From an uncultured Muribaculaceae bacterium (lineage in GTDB: Bacteria > Bacteroidota > Bacteroidia > Bacteroidales > Muribaculaceae), in the NCBI GenBank assembly GCA_910579995.1, contig CAJTWH010000005.1, forward strand, positions 62,001 to 126,000: DNA of 64,000 nt, given 5' to 3'. Positions 49,515 to 58,468 of this stretch are shown piece by piece. Each line of letters begins with the position of its first letter. Positions within the stretch are counted from its first letter, which is position 1. The notes beneath the pieces are model-generated. The model worked only from the letters and a program-made list of their open reading frames with translations. It made no database searches and was not told where the DNA came from. A program made the position numbers and the translations under genes.

Positions 49515-52500
49515 TGTATAAGATTTTCAAGGTTTGAAGAATTGTCGTCGGCATCGGGTTTGGTGACGGTGCCGAGGCCGGAGCGGCCATTGACTGCTAT
49601 TGCAAGAGGACGGTCGAAAGTGACGATACGCACGGTGCCGTCGTCGTATTCGGCCTCTTGCGCGTCGAGGTAGTCGCTGTCGTAGAAACCACTGCCTGCA
49701 TTGGCGTCGACTGTGAAGTATGCCACGCCGAAAGAGGTGAGATTCTGGAAGAAGTGTGTGCCTTGGCTGGGCTCGATCCTGTAGCCGGGCAGCGAGGCCT
49801 CGGCGATGAGGCGTGCGGCGGAGATGTCGGTCCAGCGCACGGGTATACCGAGAGCCGGGTCTGAGGAGCCCCAACGTCCGGGTCCGATGAGTATGTATCC
49901 CTCGCCGCGGGCTGCGAAATCATCGTTGATACGGCGTATGATGTCGGCTGTGGCGCTGTTGTTGAACGAGTCAAAACTGTCGGGCCGCACATATACTATG
50001 CTCCTGACACCTTCTATCATGCCGTTGCCCATCGCAGTGGTGCTTCTGAGTATCAGCTCGCTGTCGGGACGGTCGAGAACGGTGTCGTTGATAAGGTTTT
50101 TCTTGTCGATGATAGGGCGTATCTGCAGCCAGTAGATATGGCCTTTTATGCCGCTTGATGAGGGCTTTGCGGCAATGTTGGCGGCAAACTCTATCTCTAC
50201 GGGGCGTTGCATGGCAATCTGACCTTGCTTGAGCATGAAGTCGAGGGCTTCGGCTACTGGCAGAGCCTTGTCGCGCAGGATATTGGCGAAGGTCACCACA
50301 CGGCGCCCTCGGCCTTCCTCGAAGTCTTTGAGCATGCCGTCGAGGTAGTCGTAGGTCGATACCATGTACCTTAGCGCGCCGGTATTGGCGAAATCCTGCA
50401 CGTTTTTGCACACGAGGTTGTCGCCCTCGTCGAGTTTTACGGAGAAAGCCGTGCTGTCGCCGGGCTCTGCCGGGCGTATGGCGAAGAGTTTGGTCTGAGT
50501 GTCGCGCAGGGCAAGGTCGAGGGTCGAGGTCTGCAGGGCATGCTCGGCATGGAGCGGCGAGAAGCGAAGCCCCCGGCCGCCGTCAACGATATATTTGCCC
50601 AAGCCTATGGCGATTTCTACAACACCGTCTTCGGGCTGTTCGTCACCCAGCGGGTAGTAGTTGAGCGAGCGCCCTACACCGGAGAACGAGGGGAAGTAAT
50701 AGCCGCCGCGGTCTTCGCCTACTACTTCCTGTATGATCACGGCCATCTTCTCTTGGTCGATGACATTGCTTGTGGCTGTCATGTAGGTCTTGCTGGCGGC
50801 ATAGAACACCGAGGCGTATACACCCTTTATGGCCGCTTCGAGCCATGCGAGTCGGGTGGTAGCGTCGGTGGTATATGGCACCATGTAGGTGGCGTAGATA
50901 CCGGCGAAAGGCTGGTAGTGTGAGTCTTCGAGAAGGCTCGAACTGCGCACGGCAAAAGGCGTGTCCACTACATCGAAAAGCGCGAGGAAGTCTTCTGTGA
51001 GGCGCTCGGGCAGCTTGGCGTTGAGAAATGCCTCGAGGATGATTTCGTCGGAGGCGTCGCTCAGAGCCAAGGGATAGAGCTTGTTGCTGCTCATGAACTC
51101 GTCGAAGACATCCGTACAGAGCACCACGGTGCGCGGTATCGAAATCGACATGCCGTAGAAATTATCGCACACCGGATTCTTCTTGATGATTGAGTCGATA
51201 AATGCCAGGCCGCGGCCTTTGCCGCCGAGACTGCCTTGGCCTATGCGGGCGAAATTGGAGTAGTGGTCGAAACGGTCTTTTTCGAACACCGCCACCACGC
51301 CGCGGTTTTTCATCTTCCTGTATTTGATTATCAGGTCGAAGAAAAGTTGCTTCACAGCCGGAGCTTCTTCCAAAGATGTGAAGTGATGTCGCTTCACCAC
51401 ATCGGCTATGGGGAAAAGGGCGCGGGAGTAGAGCCAGCGCGATATATCGTTGCGCGAGGCATGGTAGAGCAATGACTCGGCCGGAATCTTGAAGATATTC
51501 TGCTGCATATCTTTAAGATTGCGTATCACCATTATGGGGCTGTGGTCCTGCGGATTGCGTATTATGAAGTCGCCGAAGCCGAAATTTGCCATGATGGCCT
51601 CGCCGAGGTCCACGGGCAGTTTCTTGGAGTTCTTGTCGATAAACGTGCCGCCGAATGATTCCACTGCCGGAGCGTTGGCAGCCTCCGACGATTCGATGAT
51701 GATGGGCAGATAGGGGTCTTGCTCGCGCAGCCAATGGGCGAGGCGTATGCCGGCCTGACGGTCTTTCTCGCCGTCGCGGGCAAAAGAGACATCGCTTATC
51801 ACACCGAGCATTTTGCTGCCGTAGCGTTCGTAGAGCTCAACGGCCTCCTCGTAGTTGCGGGCAAGCATTACTTTGGGGCGGCCGCGCATGCGCAGCATTT
51901 GCTCATGTTGGTTGAGAGCCTCCGTGGAGAAGAGCATTGACTGCTTGAGCAGGAATTTATATATGTGCGGAAGCACCGACGAGTAGAATCGCACCGAGTC
52001 TTCCACAAGCATAATCATCTGCACGCCTACGTTGGTAACGTCGTCGGCATTGAGCTTGTCTTCGAGCAGCTTGATGATGGCAAGGAGCAGGTCCATATTG
52101 CCTAACCATGAGAAAACATAGTCTACTGCAGAGAGATCCTGCATGGCAAGACGCCTCGACACCTCGCGGCTGAACGGCGTGAGAACAACGATAGGCACCG
52201 TCGGGTGCATTACCTTGATAGCGGCGGCGCCGTCGAAAGTGTCGCTGATGTCGCTGCCGGGCATGGCTATGATGAGGTCGAAAGGTTTTGCCGAAAGCAC
52301 CTCAAGTGCTTCCTCCATTGTGGAAACACGGGTCACGCGGGGTGGCGAACTCAGGTTGAGGGCTACGTATTCGTTATATAGCTGCTCTTCCACACGCCCG
52401 TCTTCCTCCATCATGAAGGCGTCGTAGGGCGAGGCCACCAGCAGCACGTTGAACACACGGTGCTGCATAAGTGCCTGAAACGAAGTGTCCTTTAGGAACA

Positions 52501-52525
52501 TGCGGCTTAAAGCTTCCTCATTCAT
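49511..52525 (-). CDS. Receiver and PEP/pyruvate-binding (PPDK_N) domain protein
   Basis: 1004 residues from the ATG at 52525. The first domain (about 22-155) looks like a response-regulator receiver without acidic site residues (pseudo-receiver). A second receiver (about 168-310) keeps E175-D176, phospho-acceptor D245 (GVISDVSF), serines 279/280 and K298. From about 435 to 900 is a PPDK N-terminal, ATP-grasp-like domain: IGQGSLGGKGRGLAF, FAVRSSSLLEDSHYQPFAG, DRGGYYFPSFSGVGRS, and later EGYILIGPGRWGSSDPALG. The PEP-synthase histidine and barrel domains are missing. It is probably a phosphotransferase controlled by phosphorylation; substrate unknown. Confidence 0.82.
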   Translation of the reverse strand: MNEEALSRMFLKDTSFQALMQHRVFNVLLVASPYDAFMMEEDGRVEEQLYNEYVALNLSSPPRVTRVSTMEEALEVLSAKPFDLIIAMPGSDISDTFDGAAAIKVMHPTVPIVVLTPFSREVSRRLAMQDLSAVDYVFSWLGNMDLLLAIIKLLEDKLNADDVTNVGVQMIMLVEDSVRFYSSVLPHIYKFLLKQSMLFSTEALNQHEQMLRMRGRPKVMLARNYEEAVELYERYGSKMLGVISDVSFARDGEKDRQAGIRLAHWLREQDPYLPIIIESSEAANAPAVESFGGTFIDKNSKKLPVDLGEAIMANFGFGDFIIRNPQDHSPIMVIRNLKDMQQNIFKIPAESLLYHASRNDISRWLYSRALFPIADVVKRHHFTSLEEAPAVKQLFFDLIIKYRKMKNRGVVAVFEKDRFDHYSNFARIGQGSLGGKGRGLAFIDSIIKKNPVCDNFYGMSISIPRTVVLCTDVFDEFMSSNKLYPLALSDASDEIILEAFLNAKLPERLTEDFLALFDVVDTPFAVRSSSLLEDSHYQPFAGIYATYMVPYTTDATTRLAWLEAAIKGVYASVFYAASKTYMTATSNVIDQEKMAVIIQEVVGEDRGGYYFPSFSGVGRSLNYYPLGDEQPEDGVVEIAIGLGKYIVDGGRGLRFSPLHAEHALQTSTLDLALRDTQTKLFAIRPAEPGDSTAFSVKLDEGDNLVCKNVQDFANTGALRYMVSTYDYLDGMLKDFEEGRGRRVVTFANILRDKALPVAEALDFMLKQGQIAMQRPVEIEFAANIAAKPSSSGIKGHIYWLQIRPIIDKKNLINDTVLDRPDSELILRSTTAMGNGMIEGVRSIVYVRPDSFDSFNNSATADIIRRINDDFAARGEGYILIGPGRWGSSDPALGIPVRWTDISAARLIAEASLPGYRIEPSQGTHFFQNLTSFGVAYFTVDANAGSGFYDSDYLDAQEAEYDDGTVRIVTFDRPLAIAVNGRSGLGTVTKPDADDNSSNLENLIQ

Positions 52526-52533
52526 ATACCTTG

Positions 52534-52541
52534 CAAAGTTA
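52534..52541 (-). promoter_or_regulatory. -7 promoter element of the receiver/PPDK_N operon
   Basis: TAACTTTG on the minus strand, only 8 bases from the ATG at 52525, so the leader would be three or so bases. A downstream ATG (residue 9) is the alternative start. Confidence 0.55.
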
Positions 52542-52604
52542 ATGATGAGCAAATTTAGCAATTATTATCCGCACAGGCAAAAAATAGTAAAAGAAATTAG
52601 AAAA

Positions 52605-52629
52605 CGGGCAGCTCTTTTGGGGCTGCCCG
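52605..52629 (-). terminator. Terminator after the Ala-rich lipoprotein gene
   Basis: CGGGCAGC (52605-52612) with GCTGCCCG (52622-52629), followed on the minus strand by TTTTCTAATTT. It separates the lipoprotein gene from the receiver/PPDK_N operon. Confidence 0.8.
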
Positions 52630-52651
52630 CGCTATGGGGTGTTGAAATATT

Positions 52652-53203
52652 TTATTTGAGGAGGTCTTTCACTTTGTCGGCACCTTTCTGGGCGGCGTCG
52701 GCAGCAGCGTCTTTGGCCTGCTGAGCTTTTTCGGCAGCGGCGTCTTTTACATCCTCTGCTTTGGCTGCAGCGGCGTCTTTTATTTCGCCGGCTTTCGCTG
52801 CCACGGCGTCTTTAGCGCTGCATGCAGCAGAGCCAACACTGTCGGCGGCTGCCGAAACGGCGTCTTTGGCGTCGTCTAACTTGTCGCCTGCAACATCACC
52901 AACCTTGTCGAGGGCTCCCTCAACTGTGGCCAATGTGCCTGCAAGAGCCGGTGCTTTCTCCTTCACTACAGGCTCTATCTTGGCGAGGTATTCCTTGGCT
53001 TGGTCTACCTTGCCTTCTTTCACGAGCTGCTGCGCGTAGGCCTTGGCCTGGCTGATGTATACTTTCAAACTGTCAGTGTTGGTGCAGTTTTCGATTTTCG
53101 AAGTGATTGCCGCGCCTTCGGCTGCGGTATCTTTCTTGGAACAAGACATACTCCCTATAGCCAGCACGGCTGCGAGAGATCCGATGAGTACTAACTTTTT
53201 CAT
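52652..53203 (-). CDS. Alanine/lysine-rich helical lipoprotein
   Basis: 183 residues. Lipoprotein signal ending GSMSC. From about residue 100 to the end are repeats of an 11-residue kind, K-D-A-A-A-x-K-A-x-x-V/I (KDAVAAKAGEIKDAAAAKAE), which predict a long amphipathic helix as in LEA- or apolipoprotein-like proteins. The mature N-terminal half has AYAQQLVKEGKVDQAKEYL, a helical hairpin. No function is known; a stress or envelope-spacing role is possible. Confidence 0.75.
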   Translation of the reverse strand: MKKLVLIGSLAAVLAIGSMSCSKKDTAAEGAAITSKIENCTNTDSLKVYISQAKAYAQQLVKEGKVDQAKEYLAKIEPVVKEKAPALAGTLATVEGALDKVGDVAGDKLDDAKDAVSAAADSVGSAACSAKDAVAAKAGEIKDAAAAKAEDVKDAAAEKAQQAKDAAADAAQKGADKVKDLLK

Positions 53204-53255
53204 AAATAATAGTTTTTTATGTATATAAGCTAAAACATCTGTCTTGAGAAAAAGT

Positions 53256-53615
53256 TTATAAGCTCATGCGCAAATAGTAGCAGAAGATAATGCCGTATAT
53301 GACAAGTCCTATTATGCTGAAAAATAGAAAAACGAAAGATAGCGCGGTCTTGAATAGCGGTATTGTGCGGCTCTTTGCGGTCGTTATCAGACTGCCGATT
53401 GTCAAGCCTAAGGCTGCCGTCCACAGTGTGCTTGATAGTATTGCGAATAAATAAGTTATGAAGTGGTTCTTAAGTGAAGGGTCGTCACTGTTCTTGAATA
53501 TATGGATATCCATGAATACAGTCAAGATCATCAAAACTACCGAAGCAGCAAGTGCGAAATCCGGTAGAATTGTCTTCTTTTTCGGCTGCGACGGCAGGGG
53601 TGGAGGTGTGGTCAT
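53256..53615 (-). CDS. Small four-helix membrane protein, tandem copy B
   Basis: 119 residues. Proline-rich start MTTPPPLPSQPKKKTILPDF, then about four membrane helices. It is a paralogue of the gene immediately upstream (53656-54030), with the same start, the GLTIGSLITT core and closely similar flanking DNA. It belongs to no family I recognise. Confidence 0.7.
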   Translation of the reverse strand: MTTPPPLPSQPKKKTILPDFALAASVVLMILTVFMDIHIFKNSDDPSLKNHFITYLFAILSSTLWTAALGLTIGSLITTAKSRTIPLFKTALSFVFLFFSIIGLVIYGIIFCYYLRMSL

Positions 53616-53655
53616 GATAGTATGATATTATTCGGCCCAACGTATGGACAAAAGT

Positions 53656-54030
53656 TTATTGGGTAGAAATGACTATGCCTTGGTGCATTTGATACCACAC
53701 CATATAATTGGACGCAACCAGACCTGCAAGGCCAAGAAGCAAGAAGGCGAAGGTCAATATTGTTTTTACCATAGGTAGGCAATGGCGTGATATTGTAGTA
53801 ATCAGGCTTCCGACAGCAAAGCCTATTCCAGCAAACCACAGAAAGCCGCATGATATCATCAGCACGCCGCGGATAATAAAGATTCTCGGCGTCAGGTTGT
53901 CGAAATATAAGTATGTTACTAAAGCTTGCACAATGCTGAGGATAAATACAATTATCGACACAGCAAGTGCGACATTCGGTAGAATTGTCTTCTTTTTCGC
54001 CTGTGGCGGCAGGGGTGGAGGTGTGGTCAT
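53656..54030 (-). CDS. Small four-helix membrane protein, tandem copy A
   Basis: 124 residues beginning MTTPPPLPPQAKKKTILPNV with about four membrane helices and the core GIGFAVGSLITTISR. It lies 12 bases after the alanine symporter. The duplicate at 53256-53615 is followed upstream by a relict of the symporter 3' end, showing the duplication unit included that tail. Confidence 0.7.
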   Translation of the reverse strand: MTTPPPLPPQAKKKTILPNVALAVSIIVFILSIVQALVTYLYFDNLTPRIFIIRGVLMISCGFLWFAGIGFAVGSLITTISRHCLPMVKTILTFAFLLLGLAGLVASNYMVWYQMHQGIVISTQ

Positions 54031-54042
54031 GACAGTATGATA

Positions 54043-55449
54043 TTATTCGGGCCAACATTCGGTTTTGGCTGAGATTTCGGGTATTGAGGAGCGGCGGTAG
54101 TGTGGGTCGAGGCCGCGGCGGCGCTGGGTGCGGTAGTCTTTCAGAGCCGCAACGGCATATTTGCCGAGGACGGCGATGGCGGCGATGTTGCAGAATGTCA
54201 TAAGTGCCATGGTGATGTCGGCCAGCCCCCACACGAAGCCAAGCGGTGCAAGCGCCCCGATGAGCACCATCGCCGACACCGTGAGGCGGTATATCGCTAT
54301 CATTGTCTTGCTGCGCCGTATGAAGAGCAGGTTTGTCTCGCCGTAGTAGTAATTGGCCACTATCGATGTGAAGGCGAAGAAGAAAATGGCGATACACACA
54401 AATAGCGACCCGTAGCCCGGCAGCCCGAGGGCGGCGTCGATGGCATGTTGGGTGAGCACTATGCCGTCGGGAGTATTGTCGGTGCCGAGTATGCCGCTGC
54501 AAAGAATGATAAACGCGGTGCAGGTGCAGAGGATAAGTGTGTCGGTATATACTCCGAGGGCTTGGATAAGGCCTTGCTTCACAGGGTGCGTCACATCGGC
54601 GGTGGCGGCGGCATTGGGCGTTGAGCCCTCGCCGGCCTCGTTGCTGAAGAGTCCCCGCTTCACGCCCATTATCACAGCCATACCGAGGGTACCGCCAACG
54701 GCCGGGCTGAGGCCGAATGCTCCGTCGAAAATCATTGCCATCACAGCCGGTATCTTATCTGCATTCAGTGATATCACTGTGATGGCAAGCAAGATATAGC
54801 CAACGGCCATTACCGGCACTACAATCGCACTGAAGCGGGCTATGCTCTGTATGCCGCCCCATATCACTATTGCGGTAAGAATGGCGATTGACACGGCCGT
54901 GACCATACGGTTGAGGCCGAACGAATTCTCGAAAGCGTCGGCTATGGTGTTGGCCTGCACGGAGTTGAACGCAAGTCCGAAAGTAATCGTTATCAACACG
55001 GCGAAAAGCACGGCCCACCATCGCCGGCCTATGCCTTTGAGAATGTAATATGCCGGACCTCCCATATACGATTTCTCGCCGCGCACTTTATATAGCTGCG
55101 CGAGAGTAGACTCCACAAAGGCGGTCGCCGCTCCCAACAGGGCTATCACCCACATCCAGAATATAGCGCCGGGGCCGCCGAGGGCGATGGCCGTGGCTAC
55201 GCCGGCAAGGTTGCCTGTGCCTACGCGGCTGGCAAGGGATATCATAAAGGCTTGGAACGACGATACTGTGCGATGTCGGTCGGCGTCGGGATGGCTGTCG
55301 TAGCGGCGCCCTGACAGCAGCAGGAGCCGCCACATCTCGCTGAACATGCCGAATTGCACTCCGCGTGTGGTGACGGTGAAATATATGGCTGCCAAGAGCA
55401 GCACGATTATCAGCAGGTGGTTGCTTATGATGTCGTTGATCAATTCCAT
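54043..55449 (-). CDS. Alanine/glycine:cation symporter (AGCS family)
   Basis: 468 residues, about 10-12 membrane helices. AGCS signatures: SLASRVGTGNLAGVATAIAL (about 72-91), GGPGAIFWMW, and GLFSNEAGEGSTPNAAATAD in the middle. Imports alanine or glycine with Na+ or H+. Its last 5 codons (ECWPE-stop) lie in the segment that was duplicated downstream with the small membrane protein gene. Confidence 0.92.
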   Translation of the reverse strand: MELINDIISNHLLIIVLLLAAIYFTVTTRGVQFGMFSEMWRLLLLSGRRYDSHPDADRHRTVSSFQAFMISLASRVGTGNLAGVATAIALGGPGAIFWMWVIALLGAATAFVESTLAQLYKVRGEKSYMGGPAYYILKGIGRRWWAVLFAVLITITFGLAFNSVQANTIADAFENSFGLNRMVTAVSIAILTAIVIWGGIQSIARFSAIVVPVMAVGYILLAITVISLNADKIPAVMAMIFDGAFGLSPAVGGTLGMAVIMGVKRGLFSNEAGEGSTPNAAATADVTHPVKQGLIQALGVYTDTLILCTCTAFIILCSGILGTDNTPDGIVLTQHAIDAALGLPGYGSLFVCIAIFFFAFTSIVANYYYGETNLLFIRRSKTMIAIYRLTVSAMVLIGALAPLGFVWGLADITMALMTFCNIAAIAVLGKYAVAALKDYRTQRRRGLDPHYRRSSIPEISAKTECWPE

Positions 55450-55499
55450 GTCACAAATTTACTCATAATTTCTTTAAAGTCTCGCACGCAGGGTTTAAA

Positions 55500-55595
55500 A
55501 ATATGGTTGGTGGGGGTAAGGTTTGTGGTTTGTGGGCGGCAGGCAGTTTCGTTGCCGTCGCGAGCGCAGCTCGCGTACATCCCAATCACAAACCC
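55500..55595. repeat. Intergenic GTGG repeat, copy 3, with a GC-rich hairpin
   Basis: Contains GGTTGGTGGGGG and TTTGTGGTTTGTGGGCGGCA, related to the left arms of copies 1 and 2, and the hairpin CGCGAGC/GCTCGCG at about 55558-55575. It lies between comEC and the alanine symporter. The right arm is weaker (ATCACAAACCCC). Confidence 0.5.
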
Positions 55596-55598
55596 CAA

Positions 55599-57518
55599 TT
55601 AACGCAAAACAATAGCCTTGCGGGCTAAATCTGATGTCTTTATGTTTTTGCTGGCGCATAAGAGGTCGAGCTCCCGGCGGCGGTCGTCGGCCATGTTGGC
55701 GCCGATAAGCACCTGTGCAGGCGAATGGGCATTTAATAAATCGTCGAGAGAGCCGCGGTAAGAACCGTCTATAAGCAATATGTCGGCGCGGTAGCGGCTT
55801 GATGTCTTGGCTGAGGCTATGCCGATAGTCTTTCCGTTGATATGCAGGCATTTGTCGGCGTTTATCTCGATGTCGGCTATGCGGTGGCCACCGAGATAAT
55901 CGGAGATGTCAATTATCGGTTTGTTGCGGCTTGAGAGCATGTTGCATACCTGTCCGCGGCGCACTATAAGTTGATTGCCATGCCGGTTGCCCATGGCTAA
56001 CATTTCTGCCTCGGCTCTCGCTGCCGGAAACTCCAGCACACCCAAGGCTGCCAGTGCTGCGCCGGCCGCCGCAAGCCGCACTTTCCGGTAATGGAGGATA
56101 AGGGCTGCTGCGACGACGATGACAACCAAAGCTGTCATGCTTGCAGGCGTCAGGTATATGCTGTCAATGACGCTCCCGTCGATAGCCAAGGCCCTGCGGC
56201 AGACGCTCATTATCATCTCGCAGATGAAATCGGCTATATGTGCCGCTAAAGTACTCGACAGTATAAAGGCTACAGCAGCAGCGATGAGGAAAGGCGGGAA
56301 GAGCAACGACGCCAAGGCATTGACAGGTATCGACATAAGCGGAAGGCGGTGGAACCAATAGAGCACAACAGGCGCTGTGCCTATCATCGCTCCCAATGGT
56401 ATTGTAAAAAGGTTGGCGAAGCTCCATAGCCGTTTATAGTGCAGCGGAACCGGATTGAGTTTCTTTGAAAAGCACAATAGGCCGCCCACAGCAGCTACAG
56501 AAAGCTGAAAACCAATCGAATATATCCACCAAGGATTGTAAATCATCATGACGCCGACAGAAAGGCAGAGACTGTTGGCTATATATGACCCGCGCTGCCT
56601 CATCTTGCATATATAGTACGACGTTATCATCACCGCAGCCCTGACTGCCGATGGCTGTGCTCCGGTAAAGATGGCGAAAGACCATACGGCGGCAAGAATC
56701 AATATAAGCCGTATCTCCCGGCCTCGCCGCCATGCTTTTACAGGCCATAGTATCAAAGCTATAAGCCACGTGATAATGGCGATGTGGAAACCGCTCACGC
56801 ATAGTAAATGCGACAGCCCTGTTGAGCGGAATGTGTCTTTGATTTCATTGGCAGCTTCGCCCGTGCCGAGGCAGGCGCCGGCGAGAAGCGACGACGATTG
56901 TGCCGACAGCGGCGATTTATATATGGCGTCGGCAAGGTCGTTGCGGAGGGTGGCGATTCTATAGACTAAGCTCTTGTCGTGGCCGATGATTTCTATTTCA
57001 TCAGAGCTTACCAATGCCGAGGCTGATATTCGCGAGGATTTGTCGCTGACACTTCTTGCCGACATATATGGAATATCGGCATATTTGTCTGCGGCCTCGG
57101 GCGTGGCTTTGAATCTCACTATATCGCCGGGCTCCGGCTTCACTCCGATATCACTTATCAGGCGGCAACGGAAGCGTTCGCACTTTTGGCCGTTGACGGC
57201 GTCGACTTCGGCAATTATCTGTTGGCCTGCCCGGCCTGAAGCCACACGGTCGACGGTGCCTGTCATAACCATATCATTGTCATAAAAAGGCAATTGTGCA
57301 GGCCGTAGCTGCATGGCTGAAAACGCCGCGCAGGCTATCCCTGTTGCCATAAGAGTAATGCCGCGCTCAATTTTCGAAAGCGAGAATATCAGCCCGATAC
57401 AGAGGCAGCCCAAAGCCATGTACCACGCGGCAAGCCCTGTGCCGGTAAAGATAAAGGCGGAGGCAAGAGCCCCCGCCGTAAGCGGTAATGCCGGTAGCTG
57501 TGAGCTTAGCCTCGGCAT
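55599..57518 (-). CDS. comEC: ComEC/Rec2-type DNA uptake channel protein
   Basis: 639 residues from the ATG at 57518; a longer frame extends into yeiH and is not used. N-terminal membrane part, an OB-like domain (about 70-170), then the competence domain: LLAGACLGTGEAANEIKDTF, GLSHLLCVSGFHIAIITWLI, FTGAQPSAVRAAVMI. The C-terminal beta-lactamase-like domain is short and lacks an obvious HxHxDH. It would move single-stranded DNA across the inner membrane. Last gene of the run starting with the PASTA gene, 8 bases after yeiH. Confidence 0.9.
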   Translation of the reverse strand: MPRLSSQLPALPLTAGALASAFIFTGTGLAAWYMALGCLCIGLIFSLSKIERGITLMATGIACAAFSAMQLRPAQLPFYDNDMVMTGTVDRVASGRAGQQIIAEVDAVNGQKCERFRCRLISDIGVKPEPGDIVRFKATPEAADKYADIPYMSARSVSDKSSRISASALVSSDEIEIIGHDKSLVYRIATLRNDLADAIYKSPLSAQSSSLLAGACLGTGEAANEIKDTFRSTGLSHLLCVSGFHIAIITWLIALILWPVKAWRRGREIRLILILAAVWSFAIFTGAQPSAVRAAVMITSYYICKMRQRGSYIANSLCLSVGVMMIYNPWWIYSIGFQLSVAAVGGLLCFSKKLNPVPLHYKRLWSFANLFTIPLGAMIGTAPVVLYWFHRLPLMSIPVNALASLLFPPFLIAAAVAFILSSTLAAHIADFICEMIMSVCRRALAIDGSVIDSIYLTPASMTALVVIVVAAALILHYRKVRLAAAGAALAALGVLEFPAARAEAEMLAMGNRHGNQLIVRRGQVCNMLSSRNKPIIDISDYLGGHRIADIEINADKCLHINGKTIGIASAKTSSRYRADILLIDGSYRGSLDDLLNAHSPAQVLIGANMADDRRRELDLLCASKNIKTSDLARKAIVLR

Positions 57519-57526
57519 ATTACATA

Positions 57527-58468
57527 TTATATGGTTTCGAGCACTACCACCAGCGACGAAACGCTTATCACAATCCACAGAGCCACGGCCTGAAGGAGCG
57601 GCTTTACTCCGACCTGCTTGATCGAGGCCAGCGACAGCGACGCGCCTATGCAGAAGAGGGTCACAACCATGCCTCGGCGTGCTATCCATACCATGATGTA
57701 TACAAATATCTGAGGTAAAGGCAGGTAAGTGTTGGCTATCATGGCAAGAACGAAGATAAAGATAAACCAAGGTATGGAAATCTTCGACTTCTTGTCACGG
57801 AAGATAAACATAGTCACCAATGCAAGAGGTATGATCCAGAGTGCGCGGGTAAGCTTGATGAGTGTGGCGGTTTTCATGGCGGTCTCGCCGTAGATTTCAC
57901 CGGCGCCGACTACCGACGAGGTGTCGTGGATGGCAATTGCAGCCCATGTGCCGAATTGCTCCTGAGTCATTTCAAAGAGATGGCCCAACGGAGGGAATAT
58001 GAAAAGGGCGATGGAGTTGAGAATGAATATCACACCGAGCGATACTGCCATCTCGTTTTCGTCAGCCTTGACTACCGGGCCGACAGCCGCGATGGCGCTG
58101 CCACCGCAGATGGCCGTTCCCGATGATATCAGGTAGCTCGTCTTGCGGTTGATATGGAGCCAGTAGCCGAGCAGTACGCCGAGGCACATCACGCCTACAA
58201 CCGAAACTACCGTAAAGAGCATGCCCTCGGAGCCTGATTTGAGCGACTCCTGAAGATTCATGTTGAAGCCGAGGCATACAACGGCCACCTGAAGAAGGTA
58301 TTTCGAGGTCTTTTTATTGAACTTCGGGCACGGATTCTTGAATGTGAAAGCGAAAATCAAACCGGCCAAAAGTGCTATAGGTGCGCTTACTTGCGGCAAT
58401 CCCATCATGTCGAACGGTATCAGGATGATGACAATCAGGGCAATGTAGATTAATTTAGAGAGCGTCAT
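57527..58468 (-). CDS. yeiH: YeiH-family (UPF0324) putative transporter
   Basis: 313 residues with about 9-10 membrane helices. Family signature near residue 120: SSGTAICGGSAIAAVGPVVK, plus IHDTSSVVGAGEIYGETA. Described as a putative sulfate or anion exporter; the substrate is not established. Its start overlaps the aroE stop by 4 bases. Confidence 0.88.
   Translation of the reverse strand: MTLSKLIYIALIVIILIPFDMMGLPQVSAPIALLAGLIFAFTFKNPCPKFNKKTSKYLLQVAVVCLGFNMNLQESLKSGSEGMLFTVVSVVGVMCLGVLLGYWLHINRKTSYLISSGTAICGGSAIAAVGPVVKADENEMAVSLGVIFILNSIALFIFPPLGHLFEMTQEQFGTWAAIAIHDTSSVVGAGEIYGETAMKTATLIKLTRALWIIPLALVTMFIFRDKKSKISIPWFIFIFVLAMIANTYLPLPQIFVYIMVWIARRGMVVTLFCIGASLSLASIKQVGVKPLLQAVALWIVISVSSLVVVLETI

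Noticed and set aside
53612..54502. Long open frame opposite to or across the small membrane protein and symporter genes
   Set aside because: Its composition (many His, Arg, Cys) is that of an out-of-frame reading of two well-supported membrane protein genes.
55599..57770. comEC with an 84-residue N-terminal extension
   Set aside because: The extension lies inside yeiH on the same strand, is rich in His, Arg and Cys with no membrane pattern, and the ATG at 57518 begins the conserved protein.
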